Below, piece by piece: positions 46,719-56,232 of a DNA stretch of 64,000 nt. The stretch's first letter is position 1. Each line of letters starts with the position of its first letter. A program made the position numbers and the translations under genes. The DNA comes from Prevotella sp. (lineage in GTDB: Bacteria; Bacteroidota; Bacteroidia; Bacteroidales; Bacteroidaceae): the NCBI GenBank assembly GCA_021204905.1, contig JAJPYN010000018.1, positions 1-64,000 on the forward strand, read 5' to 3'. The notes beneath the pieces are model-generated. The model worked only from the letters and a program-made list of their open reading frames with translations. It ran no database searches and had not been told where the DNA came from.

Positions 46719-49700
46719 TTACTCTAAATTAAGTCCCGAGAGCAGCACGCCGGCACCTTCGGCCTGTTGATCCTCCTCCGCCCAGTTCACAACGACCGTC
46801 CTCTTTTCCGAAGGCAGAAGGTGGAAATAGTTGTCGGAATAGCGCGCGGGCAGGATCTGGTTGCCGTCGCCGTCGACAAGGTTCAGCCGCAGCAGGTACG
46901 CCGTCTTATCGCCTTTATTCACAAGGTTAACCGTCATTTGCCGCATGCCGTCGCCGGTTGTTGAAACGCTGTCTGCGGCGAGCTCCACCTCCGTTGTGGC
47001 CAGCGATGAAAGGTCGTCGGCGAGGATGTACGTGTTTTCGGAAACGAGTCTTTTGCCGTCGAACAGTTTAAGGCGCAGCACATCGCCCGCCACATCGATG
47101 AGCTCGGTGGTGCTGTCGAAAGGCGATTTCACTCTCATCTCCGCGTGCGAGAGGCGTTTGCCGTCGAGGGTGTACGTCTCGGCCTGGGCTTTAAGGTTGT
47201 CGAAACTGTCCTTGCCGCGGTTGACAATCTCCACCTTTTTCGTCAGCGCGTTGTACTGGATATGCAGCGGTTCGCACGCCGTTTTGCAACCGAAATAGGC
47301 GGCGGTCGGCTCGAAATAATAATCGTAGCAATCCCAGCTCATCGACGGCCAGCACGAGTGGCTCATCCAGATGAGCAGGCCCATGCGGTGGCGGCTGCTC
47401 GCCTCGTACATCGCGCGGTAACCCTCGTAGTTTATCAGTTGCGCCTCGCGTGCGAACGCCTCTGCCGACTGCGGCTCACCGAAGCGCGCGGCAATCAGTT
47501 GGTTGAACGACTCGCCTTTCTGCGCACCGGTCATCGTGTAGTCGTGCTGGCCCCACACGTCGCCCTGCGGCCAGAGATTTTCGTCGCGCAGCGTGCGTTG
47601 CAAACCCTCAATGGTCATTATGTTCGGCAGGCCGCGCTCGCTGTGAAGCAACCCTGTTTGCCGCTCGAAATATTCCTCTGCCGGCAGCGCGTTGTAAGGC
47701 CCGTGCCCGCTCACGCCGTCGTCGGCCGAGGACGAGATATAGGCTATGCCGGGGTGGCACGTCGATGTGATCTGCCGCAAAGTCTCGTCGAGCGTCGCCG
47801 GAGGATAACCCTCGTTGCGGCCGCAGTAAAGGGCGATCGACGGGTGCCGCCGGATTTTCATCGTGTAGTCGAGCGCGTTGGTTTCAAACAGTTTCTCATC
47901 GTCGGGGTCGGGACCGTCGGCAGGGTTCGCGAGCCAGAAATCTTGCCATACCATTATGCCGTACTTATCGCACGCGTCGTAAAATTCTTCATCGCCTACT
48001 TGCCCCACCCAGTTGCGTATCATATTGAAATTCATATCTTTATGATTGCGCACGGCGATGTCGTACTCCCGCGCGCGGTAGTTGAGGTTCTGCTCGGAGA
48101 AGCCCCAGTTGCCGCCCATGGGCACGACGCGTTTGCCGTTGACGAAAATCTTCAGCGCGGTGTCGATATCCTCGTAGGTCATCTGCCGGCAGCCGTACTT
48201 GAAACTGACCGTCGAGAGCGTGTCGCCCGCGGCGGAGATGAAGCTGAACCCCGCGTCGTAAAGGTAGGGCTCGCCGTAACCGTTCGGCCACCACAGCCGC
48301 ATCTGTTGGCGGCTCAGACCGGGGAATTCGGTCGGCAGAAAGGCGATGGTACCCGCGCCGGGCTTCACGGTTGTCTCTTTTTCAAAGGTCTTGTCGCCAA
48401 CCCACGCGCATATTTTGCCGCTGATGTCGCCGCCGCTGAAATTCTGCCAGCAGATGGTCGGCGTCATCGTGGCCAGCGTGTCGGGCAGGTTGAGCGTCGT
48501 GGCGATGAACGGGTCGGAGAGCGCGAGGCCCTCTTCGGCGGTGAGGTAGATGTCGTTCCAGATGCCGGTCTCGCGGCCGCGAACGGTCGGGATCCAGTCC
48601 CAGCCCACCGACGCGTGGAATGTCGGGTTGTCCGCCCCGAGCAGGCCGCCGTTTGCGCCGGGGAACATGTGGTCTTTCTCCTTTGTCGCGCCGGGGTGCG
48701 CCGGGTGTTCAATCGCAACCAAAAGCACGTTTTTGCCCGCTTTAAGCCGCTTCGTGATGTTCATTTTCCCGCGCATAAACGCCCCTTCGACGCGCCCGAG
48801 TTTCTCGCCGTTGAGCCAAATTTGCGCCTTCCAGTTTATGCCGTCGAGGTTGAGGAAAACATCCTTGCCGCTGAATGTTTCGGGCAAAACGAACTCGCGG
48901 CGGTAAAGGAAATCGGCGCAGAAATACGACTCCGAGGCGTACTGCGTGTTGTCGTCGAAATTCTGGTTCGGCACCGCACCGGCATTGACGAACGAGGTGA
49001 GTACCGTCGCGGGCACCGTCGCCGTAAGCCAGCCGCGCGTGTCGAAGCCTTCGGAAGAAACCTCTTCGCCCGAAGCGTCAACCATGCTCGCGCGCTGCAA
49101 GCGCCAATCGCCGCCGCCAAGCGACAGTTTTTTGCCCGTTGCAACAGACTCCGCGCAGGGTTTGACCACCGTTCCGCCGCGCCCGAAGACCTCCATTTCG
49201 GAAAGGATGTAAGGCTCGCTTTGCCCGTCGACCGACACCCTAACATAGCGCCCTTGCGCCGCCGCCGGCAACGAATACGCGAGCGAGTCCTGCGGCAACT
49301 GCGCTGCTTCGAGCCATGTCTTCGCGTCGTCCGAAACCTCGATCTTGCCCTTCGGCGCTTGTTTGAGCCAACTGAGCCGCACCTGCTCGATTTCCGCGTC
49401 GCCGCCGAGGTCGACATACGCCCATTGTTCGCCGCCGGCAGCACTCATCCACGCGCTTTCGAAGCGGCTCATCGGCAGCAGAGCGGTGTCGACGGGCTTG
49501 CCTTCGAGGAAGAATTTTATGTCGGAGACGGTCCAATATTCCGCGCCGTTCATGCTCATCTCGAACAGTAATGTCGCGCCGTCGAAACCGTCCAGACGGA
49601 AGCCTTTGCTAATCTTGCGCACGGGCAGTTCCACCGGCGCGGTCTGCTTGTTCGGGTCGGAATGCAGCTCGAACCCCATGTTCTCGCCGGGCAGCGCATT

Positions 49701-51218
49701 GCCTTTGTCGAGCGCGAGCAATGATGTGCCGTCGCTGATGCGGATCGAATAGCCGTTTTTGGCCTCTTTCTTATGATAAACGACGGTGCTGTTGAGCACG
49801 ATGCTGTCGGCCTCCACCGTCATGCCGTGCCATTTAATGCAAAACGAAACGTTGCTGCCGTTTAAGGTATTGCGGTTCCAGTCGTTGCCGTCGAAAGCGT
49901 ATTCGCGCTCGTTTTTCGGCAGGTTCACGCCGTTGGCTAGCACCTCGATGTGCGGCGGCTCGGCTTGCGCGAACAGGCCGTCGGTGATGAGCTGCGCCGT
50001 GAGGTTGTAATCGTAGGCCGACGAGTGGTAAGCCGCGTGCTGGTAGGCGAGGTTGCGGTAGTCGTCGCTGCTTGCGATTTCGGGCAAAAATGCTTCGGTT
50101 GCGCGACCGGGATAGATGCCGATGCCGCGCGTCTTATCATCGGCGCGAAGGGTGGCGGCAAGGGCGAGAAGTATAATAAACACTGCTGTCGGCAGCATAT
50201 TCCACGTTGTGTGCCGCCTGACGAAATACTGCCAGATAAGCGAGATGTGCCGCGTGTCGTTCGCCGCGGGCAATTGACGGTTGTTTTGTATCATATCCCT
50301 TTCATTTTGATATTGTTTTTTCAGGTTTTTGAAGTCGTTCCTTGCGCGGCGGATGGCCTTTGCTTCGGCGAGATGGCCTGTCAGAAGCGATTGGAAGGCT
50401 TTGATGTTGTCGAGCCAACGCCGCGCGCGAAGCACTTTCCCGACCCTTTCGCCGGGCATGTTTTTGAAGATCATCGTCAGGTTGTTTCGGTAATTGAGGT
50501 AGGTCTTGCGCGGATTGCCCTGCGGAAGGGTGGCGCCGCCGACATGCCACACTTTGCTCTGCGGCAGGCAGAAGATGCGCTTGCCCGCGATGCGCAGCCG
50601 CCAGCAAAGGTCGATCTCCTCTTGGTGCGCGAAGAAACGGCTGTCCAGCCCGCCCGCCGACCGGTAATCTTCCGCGCGAACGGCCATGCACGCGCCGGTG
50701 GCCCAATCGATCTCCATCGGTTCGTCGTATTGCCCATGGTCGGTTTCAACTTCGCCATACAGCCTGCCGCGGCAATAAGGATAACCGAACTTGTCAATGA
50801 ACCCGCCGGCGGCACCGGCATATTCGAAGTTGCACGTTTCGCCCTTGCCGGAGAGGTCGTACTTCAAAATTTTCGGTTGCACCGCCGCCACATCAGGGTG
50901 CTTTTCGATGAAATCAGTCAGCGGCGCGAGCCATCCTCGCGACACCTCCACATCGCTGTTCAAAAGCACGAAACAGTCAGCATCCACTTGCTCTAACGCG
51001 CGGTTGTACCCCTCGGCGAAACCATAGTTCTCGCTCAGGGGAATGACGCGCACCGAAGGGAATTCCGCTTTGAGCAACCGCAGCGAACCGTCGGTGGAGG
51101 CGTTGTCGGCAACAATCACGCTCACGCCGCTGCCGGCGGAATGCGCCACGACCGAGGGCAGGAATCTCCGCAGCACCGCCTCGCCGTTCCAGTTGAGTAT
51201 CACCACCGCCGTTTTCAT
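46719..51218 (-). CDS. GT2 glycosyltransferase / GH2 glycosidase fusion ORF, 1499 aa
   Basis: Residues 1-340: GT2 (VVILNWNGEAVLRRFLPSV...LLNSDVEVSRGWL). From Met341 (50198): signal-peptide-like MLPTAVFIILLALAATLRADD, then GH2/exo-glucosaminidase/mannosidase-like domains (GGNWGFSEQNLNYRAREYDIAVRNHKDMNFNMIRNW). Confidence 0.85.
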   Translation of the reverse strand: MKTAVVILNWNGEAVLRRFLPSVVAHSAGSGVSVIVADNASTDGSLRLLKAEFPSVRVIPLSENYGFAEGYNRALEQVDADCFVLLNSDVEVSRGWLAPLTDFIEKHPDVAAVQPKILKYDLSGKGETCNFEYAGAAGGFIDKFGYPYCRGRLYGEVETDHGQYDEPMEIDWATGACMAVRAEDYRSAGGLDSRFFAHQEEIDLCWRLRIAGKRIFCLPQSKVWHVGGATLPQGNPRKTYLNYRNNLTMIFKNMPGERVGKVLRARRWLDNIKAFQSLLTGHLAEAKAIRRARNDFKNLKKQYQNERDMIQNNRQLPAANDTRHISLIWQYFVRRHTTWNMLPTAVFIILLALAATLRADDKTRGIGIYPGRATEAFLPEIASSDDYRNLAYQHAAYHSSAYDYNLTAQLITDGLFAQAEPPHIEVLANGVNLPKNEREYAFDGNDWNRNTLNGSNVSFCIKWHGMTVEADSIVLNSTVVYHKKEAKNGYSIRISDGTSLLALDKGNALPGENMGFELHSDPNKQTAPVELPVRKISKGFRLDGFDGATLLFEMSMNGAEYWTVSDIKFFLEGKPVDTALLPMSRFESAWMSAAGGEQWAYVDLGGDAEIEQVRLSWLKQAPKGKIEVSDDAKTWLEAAQLPQDSLAYSLPAAAQGRYVRVSVDGQSEPYILSEMEVFGRGGTVVKPCAESVATGKKLSLGGGDWRLQRASMVDASGEEVSSEGFDTRGWLTATVPATVLTSFVNAGAVPNQNFDDNTQYASESYFCADFLYRREFVLPETFSGKDVFLNLDGINWKAQIWLNGEKLGRVEGAFMRGKMNITKRLKAGKNVLLVAIEHPAHPGATKEKDHMFPGANGGLLGADNPTFHASVGWDWIPTVRGRETGIWNDIYLTAEEGLALSDPFIATTLNLPDTLATMTPTICWQNFSGGDISGKICAWVGDKTFEKETTVKPGAGTIAFLPTEFPGLSRQQMRLWWPNGYGEPYLYDAGFSFISAAGDTLSTVSFKYGCRQMTYEDIDTALKIFVNGKRVVPMGGNWGFSEQNLNYRAREYDIAVRNHKDMNFNMIRNWVGQVGDEEFYDACDKYGIMVWQDFWLANPADGPDPDDEKLFETNALDYTMKIRRHPSIALYCGRNEGYPPATLDETLRQITSTCHPGIAYISSSADDGVSGHGPYNALPAEEYFERQTGLLHSERGLPNIMTIEGLQRTLRDENLWPQGDVWGQHDYTMTGAQKGESFNQLIAARFGEPQSAEAFAREAQLINYEGYRAMYEASSRHRMGLLIWMSHSCWPSMSWDCYDYYFEPTAAYFGCKTACEPLHIQYNALTKKVEIVNRGKDSFDNLKAQAETYTLDGKRLSHAEMRVKSPFDSTTELIDVAGDVLRLKLFDGKRLVSENTYILADDLSSLATTEVELAADSVSTTGDGMRQMTVNLVNKGDKTAYLLRLNLVDGDGNQILPARYSDNYFHLLPSEKRTVVVNWAEEDQQAEGAGVLLSGLNLE

Positions 51219-51221
51219 CGC

Positions 51222-52418
51222 CTATTCAACGCTCTTTATGGCGCGCTCTAATTCGTCGGGATCGCTTGTGGCTATTAGTATCTTCGCGTCTTTAACAAGC
51301 ATCAGGCGCGGGATGAATTTCACGTCGTAAGCCGCCATAAACGCGTCGAGCTGGTTGCGCGCGAGGATTGCCTGCGGCCACGACATCTTCTCCTCCGCCA
51401 TCGCCTTGCGCCAGTCAGCCTCGTTCCTGTCGCACGAGATGCTCACTATTTGCAGCCTGTCCGCGTATCTCCCGCTCATCATTTTCAGCTTCGGAACAGC
51501 CATGCGGCACGGCGCGCACCACGACGCCCAGCAGTCGATCACGGTCAAGTTGCCGCCAAGCATGTCGTGCAAACGGCTGACGGTGCCGTCGGCGAGCGTA
51601 ACTTCCTCGTTGCCCAGCGCCATACCAATCGCGTGCCGTTTCGCCGCCGCAGCGTTCTGCCGCGCAATGTCGAGACGGTGCGTGTCGGGGTTCGCAGCGA
51701 TGATGTTCAAAAGGCTGTCGATCTGCTCGGAAGAGTACTTATAAGTGGTGTTCAGCTCGCGACTGACAAGCAAGGCCGACACCGCGTAATCCGGGTGCTG
51801 AAGGATAAACTCGCGCGTCTTTTCGTCGATGCTCGCCTGCAACTTCTCCAGCCGCGCACCGTACATCTTCACGCTGTCATCCTCCTCGTTCTCAATGCCG
51901 AACTTCGCGTCCATAATCTTCTCGCCGCCTTCTTCCCACAGCGCGGCAACAGCGGCATTCAGCGGCCTGAGGCTGTCAATAAATTCCTTGTATTCCCTTT
52001 GCGCGCGACCGCCCTTAACCACCACATTCGCCTCAGCCGACTCGTCAAGGGTGAATTTCGCGAGGGCGTTAAACGAGACCTCAGGCAGCGACACCTTCTC
52101 GTTGCCGGCCATGAAACTCACCGCCGCAACAGGCGCCTGCGAACCGTAAGCGGGGTTGTAGCGCGTTACCACAAGGCGCAAAAGGGCGGGCCCGTCGAGC
52201 GCGGCTTCCAACTTAAATTTCTCGGTAGCTTCAACATCGGCGTAGGTCGGAACCGAATCGAGCGTGCGGTCTTGGTCGGCGTTGACAAGCACGAGGCGGC
52301 AACCGTCGGGCAAGCCTGAAATCGTGCCGGAAAGGGTGAGCCGCTCGTCCGCGCAAGAGCTGATCGAAAGGAGCAGAAGGCCAGTGGCTATTATGTTTCT
52401 CATCGTTTTCATCATCAA
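51222..52418 (-). CDS. TlpA/thioredoxin-like lipoprotein with DUF4369-like N-terminus
   Basis: Lipoprotein signal SISSCADE; GNLTVIDCWASWCAPCRMAVPKLKMM. Confidence 0.88.
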   Translation of the reverse strand: MMMKTMRNIIATGLLLLSISSCADERLTLSGTISGLPDGCRLVLVNADQDRTLDSVPTYADVEATEKFKLEAALDGPALLRLVVTRYNPAYGSQAPVAAVSFMAGNEKVSLPEVSFNALAKFTLDESAEANVVVKGGRAQREYKEFIDSLRPLNAAVAALWEEGGEKIMDAKFGIENEEDDSVKMYGARLEKLQASIDEKTREFILQHPDYAVSALLVSRELNTTYKYSSEQIDSLLNIIAANPDTHRLDIARQNAAAAKRHAIGMALGNEEVTLADGTVSRLHDMLGGNLTVIDCWASWCAPCRMAVPKLKMMSGRYADRLQIVSISCDRNEADWRKAMAEEKMSWPQAILARNQLDAFMAAYDVKFIPRLMLVKDAKILIATSDPDELERAIKSVE

Positions 52419-52424
52419 GTTGTT

Positions 52425-52590
52425 TTGCGGTTTAATGTTAGTTTGAAATGAAATAATGCTTCGATGAAAATGAAATATCGTTCGAATTAATGTTAGTGAT
52501 GCGGGGTTGGACTGTTGACTTCGCAGGCGACACTTGTTAAAACGCTGGGTATCAATTAGTTAAGCAGAATTACAGTAGCAACTAAGATAA
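52425..52590 (+). repeat. AT-rich islet C (intergenic) with terminal motif AGTAGCAACTAAGATAA
   Basis: AT-rich GATGAAAATGAAATATCGTTCGAA-type segments; motif at 52574-52590. Confidence 0.45.
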
Positions 52591-52613
52591 ACTTTTTCTT
52601 TTCCGAACTTCGT

Positions 52614-53177
52614 TCACCCTTGAGCCCCGAGCGCGGCAAGGACGTTCTCCGGAGCGAGCGTCCCGGCAGGCTGCCCCGCGGCGAGGCGGCGGCGGATCTC
52701 CGTCGAACTGACATCATAGAGCGGCACGTCGAGCAGCGTTACGCCTTTCGGCAGGGTCGTCGCGTCGATCTCGCAGCCGCGGCGCGGGTAGATGACAATC
52801 TCGTGGCGGGCGATGATCTCGCGGCTGTTGCGCCAGCGCGCGAAGTCGAGCCAGTTGTCCGCGCCGATGAGCAGGATGAACGTGTCTTGCGGCCGGGTCA
52901 GCGACAACTGTTGCAGCGTGCGCCACGTGTACGACGGTTGCGGCAAATGAAATTCGCAGTCGCTGCACACCATGCCCTTCTCGCCGCGCAACGCCTCGCG
53001 CACCATCCTCAGCCGCAGCTCATCGTCGAGCAGGTCGCCGCGCTTTTTCAGGGGGTTGTGGGGCGAGACGACGAACCATACCTCCTCGATCGCGGTCTGC
53101 TCCAGCGCCCGCCGCGCGATGGCGATGTGGCCTTTGTGTATCGGGTTGAACGACCCTCCGAAGATGCCGATTATCAT
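52614..53177 (-). CDS. nadD: Nicotinate-nucleotide adenylyltransferase
   Basis: MIIGIFGGSFNPIHKGHIAIARRAL; DVSSTEIRRRL. Confidence 0.95.
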   Translation of the reverse strand: MIIGIFGGSFNPIHKGHIAIARRALEQTAIEEVWFVVSPHNPLKKRGDLLDDELRLRMVREALRGEKGMVCSDCEFHLPQPSYTWRTLQQLSLTRPQDTFILLIGADNWLDFARWRNSREIIARHEIVIYPRRGCEIDATTLPKGVTLLDVPLYDVSSTEIRRRLAAGQPAGTLAPENVLAALGAQG

Positions 53178-53218
53178 GCTCGATTCGCCGCTTTTTTAAC
53201 TCGAAATTGAAGCTTTTT

Positions 53219-53794
53219 TCAGCCTTCGCGCAGAAAGGCTTTCACCAGTTTGTAAACCTCCGATTCGGCGCGCGCGAGGTTGTCGTTCACCACGATGTGG
53301 TCGTATTTCTCTGCGAACAGCATCTCTTTCGCAGCCTTCGCCACGCGGTTGTCGACAGCCTCCGCCGTGTCGGTGCCGCGCAGGAGCAGCCTTCGCCGGA
53401 GCTCGTTTATCGACGGCGGTTGGATGAAGATGCTCATCGCCTGTGCGCCGTACTGCCGTTTGATGTTGCATCCGCCCGCCACATCGACGTCGAAGATGAT
53501 GTTTTCGCCTTGCCGCAACTGCGCGTCGACCTGGCTGCGCAGCGTGCCGTAGAACCTGCCGGCGTACACCTCTTCGTATTCGATGAATGCGCCCTCCGCG
53601 ATTTTTTTGCGGAAGTCATCCTCGCCGACGAAGAAATAATCCACGCCGTCGTGCTCGCCCAGCCGCGGGCGCCGCGTGGTGCAGCTCACCGAGAAATGCA
53701 GGCGGAACTCGGGGTGGGTGCCCATCAGCCAACGGACAATGGTGGTCTTGCCCGCGCCGGAGGGTGCCGAGAAAATTAACAGTTTGCCGCTCAT
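53219..53794 (-). CDS. gmk: Guanylate kinase
   Basis: KLLIFSAPSGAGKTTIVRWLM; FSVSCTTRRPRLGEHDGVDYFF. Confidence 0.96.
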   Translation of the reverse strand: MSGKLLIFSAPSGAGKTTIVRWLMGTHPEFRLHFSVSCTTRRPRLGEHDGVDYFFVGEDDFRKKIAEGAFIEYEEVYAGRFYGTLRSQVDAQLRQGENIIFDVDVAGGCNIKRQYGAQAMSIFIQPPSINELRRRLLLRGTDTAEAVDNRVAKAAKEMLFAEKYDHIVVNDNLARAESEVYKLVKAFLREG

Positions 53795-54673
53795 TTACAA
53801 TACGTTAAGTACTTGCTCTTTGATTTGTTCCAATTCGTCTTTCATCTTCACCACGATGTTCTGCATCTCCGCTTGATTCGACTTCGAACCGGTGGTGTTT
53901 ATCTCGCGGCCCATCTCCTGCGCGATGAAGCCCAGTTTTTTGCCTTGCCCGGCGGCCTCGGCGAGCGTCTCGCGGAAGTAGCGCAGATGGTTGGCCAGCC
54001 GCTGTTTCTCTTCGGAGATGTCGAGCTTCTCGATGTAATAAATCATCTCCTGCTCGAGGCGGTTGCGGTCGTAATCGACGCCTTTGAGTTGCGCGAGCGA
54101 CTCCTCTAATTTATGCCTTATTTTCTCGATGCGCTGCTTCTCAAACGGTTCGATCATCGCCAAAAGTTGTTCGATGTTTGCGGCCTTTTCGAGGAACATT
54201 TTCTCCAGCGCGGCACCCTCCTGTTGGCGGAAGGCGATGAGGGCGTCGATGGCAGTGTCTATTGCCTGTTCCACGACGTCCCACTCGCCGCCGGAGAGCT
54301 CTTCGCACTCGTTTTTGCCCATCACGTCGGGCAGGTGGAGCAGCGTGCCCCAGTCGAGCGGCAGGTTGATGCCGAGTTCGCTGCCGAGCGCGGTGATGCT
54401 TTTGTGGTAATGCTCCACGAGCGCTTTATTCACGGGCACGGCCTCGCCGGAAGAGTCGCTCTCGACGAAGATGGTGAAGTCGACCTTGCCGCGCACGAGG
54501 CGTTCCTGCAATTTGCGGCGGATGAGCATCTCCTTCTCGCGATAGATTGCGGGGATGCGTGTGCTGAGGTCTAACGCTTTGGAATTGAGCGACTTAACTT
54601 CGACGGTAATCTTTTTATTTCCGTGCGCTGCGGCGGTTTTGCCGTAACCGGTCATCGATAGAATCATAGGCAA
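53795..54673 (-). CDS. YicC/YloC family endoribonuclease
   Basis: MILSMTGYGKTAAAH...SLNSKALDLSTRIP; C-terminal AQEMGREINTTGSKSNQAEMQNIVVKMKDELEQIKEQVLNV. Confidence 0.95.
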   Translation of the reverse strand: MPMILSMTGYGKTAAAHGNKKITVEVKSLNSKALDLSTRIPAIYREKEMLIRRKLQERLVRGKVDFTIFVESDSSGEAVPVNKALVEHYHKSITALGSELGINLPLDWGTLLHLPDVMGKNECEELSGGEWDVVEQAIDTAIDALIAFRQQEGAALEKMFLEKAANIEQLLAMIEPFEKQRIEKIRHKLEESLAQLKGVDYDRNRLEQEMIYYIEKLDISEEKQRLANHLRYFRETLAEAAGQGKKLGFIAQEMGREINTTGSKSNQAEMQNIVVKMKDELEQIKEQVLNVL

Positions 54674-54858
54674 ATGGTTGAAAACGGTTTGAGAAAATGC
54701 ATTGTGATGATGTGCAAAAATAACATTTTTTCAGTGCATTGCCATCATCGGCAAAGATTTATTTTCGTTCGCGCGCGAGGGCGGCGTTGCGCTTTTTTAA
54801 GATAATGAAACGGCGTTATGCGGCGGAAAAAGCTTAATTTTGCGGCTTGTAGGAAACG

Positions 54859-55548
54859 ATGGCTTGCATTTTGAACATAGAGACGAGCGGCGGCGACTGC
54901 TCTGTGGCGCTCTCCGACGGTTTGCAGACGGTGTGGAGCGAGGAGTGTGCCGGGCGCGGGTGCCATGCCGAACGTCTGCCGGGCTTCGTCGAGAACGCGT
55001 TGTATCACGCTCGGCGCGAGGGCAAACGGCTCGACGGCGTGGCTGTGAGCGGCGGACCGGGCTCGTACACGGGCTTGCGCATCGGCGTGTCTACGGCGAA
55101 GGGCGTGTGCTATGGCTCGGGCGTGAGGCTGATTGCCGTGCCGACGCTCGAGGTGCTGTGCGTGCCTGTCTTGCTCGAGCGCGAATTAGAGGCTGATGCG
55201 CTGCTTTGCCCGATGATCGACGCGCGCAGGATGGAAGTGTATGCCGCCGTTTACGACATGCATTTGCGAACAGTTAGAGATGCTGCTGCGGACATCATTG
55301 ACGAAAGGAGTTACGAGGAGTTTCTCGACAAACACATAGTTTACTTTTTCGGCGACGGTGCGGCGAAATGCAAGGGTGTCATTTGCCACAAGAATGCGCG
55401 GTTTATCGACGGCATTCGCGCGCTGGCAAGGAATATGCAACCGCTGTCGGACAAGCGTTTTCTTGCTGATGATTTCGCGGACACGGCTTATTTCACGCCG
55501 TATTATTTGAAGGAGTTTCGCGCGGGGCGGCCCAAGCCGTTGCTTTAA
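54859..55548 (+). CDS. tsaB: tRNA threonylcarbamoyladenosine biosynthesis protein TsaB
   Basis: CILNIETSGGDCSVALSDG; VSGGPGSYTGLRIGVSTAKGVCYG. Confidence 0.94.
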   Translation: MACILNIETSGGDCSVALSDGLQTVWSEECAGRGCHAERLPGFVENALYHARREGKRLDGVAVSGGPGSYTGLRIGVSTAKGVCYGSGVRLIAVPTLEVLCVPVLLERELEADALLCPMIDARRMEVYAAVYDMHLRTVRDAAADIIDERSYEEFLDKHIVYFFGDGAAKCKGVICHKNARFIDGIRALARNMQPLSDKRFLADDFADTAYFTPYYLKEFRAGRPKPLL

Positions 55549-55558
55549 CGCGCTATTT

Positions 55559-55620
55559 AACGAGATAACTTAATGGTTTTCAACGAGATAAATGCCTTAA
55601 CAGGCTTTTGAACAAGATAA
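55559..55620 (+). repeat. Three imperfect intergenic units ending AACRAGATAA
   Basis: AACGAGATAA at 55559 and 55582, AACAAGATAA at 55611, with related CTTAA(t/c)(A)GG(c)TTTT preceding the last two. Confidence 0.65.
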
Positions 55621-55633
55621 AAATTTTAGTTTT

Positions 55634-56206
55634 ATGGACATCAAAGGATTGGACTACAACACGATGCGGCAGCGGCTCGAACTGCCGGAATACGGGCGCG
55701 AGGTGCAGCGGATGGTGGAGCACGCACTGGCCGTTACCGACCGCCGCGAACGCCAGCGTTGCGCCGAGGCTATTGTCGAGACTATGCAGCGCGTGTCGCC
55801 GCAGACGGGCAAGGAGGATGCGTCGCGGCGGAAATACTGGGACCATCTGGCGCTGATGGCGGACTTCAAGCTCGACATCGATTACCCTGTCGACATCGAG
55901 GAGGCGCGCAGCATTCACACTCGTCCGCAGCGTGTGGCGTATTCCGCGCCGGACAGCCGCGCGTGCCATTACGGAGCGTTGCTCTTCCGGCTGTTCGACA
56001 AGCTCAAGGCGATGCCCGCCGGTGAGGAGCGCGACAGGCTCACGGTGCAGACGGCGACGATTATGCGGCGGTGCTTGAAGGAATACAGCCGCAACAATGC
56101 CGACGACGCGAAGATTGCCGACGATTTGGCCTATTACACCGAGGGCGTCATCGATGTCGAGCCTGCCGCGCTGCATACTGCCAACGGCCGCAAACGCAAG
56201 AAATAA
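55634..56206 (+). CDS. DUF4290 family protein
   Basis: LDYNTMRQRLELPEYGREVQRMVEHAL; conserved Bacteroidetes position before murA. Confidence 0.85.
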   Translation: MDIKGLDYNTMRQRLELPEYGREVQRMVEHALAVTDRRERQRCAEAIVETMQRVSPQTGKEDASRRKYWDHLALMADFKLDIDYPVDIEEARSIHTRPQRVAYSAPDSRACHYGALLFRLFDKLKAMPAGEERDRLTVQTATIMRRCLKEYSRNNADDAKIADDLAYYTEGVIDVEPAALHTANGRKRKK

Positions 56207-56232
56207 ATTTAAGGCGAAAACGAACTGTCATT

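Noticed and set aside
47145-49571. 808-aa plus-strand ORF antisense to the GH2 region
   Set aside because: No recognisable domain; a by-product of strong GC3 bias opposite a real, domain-rich gene.
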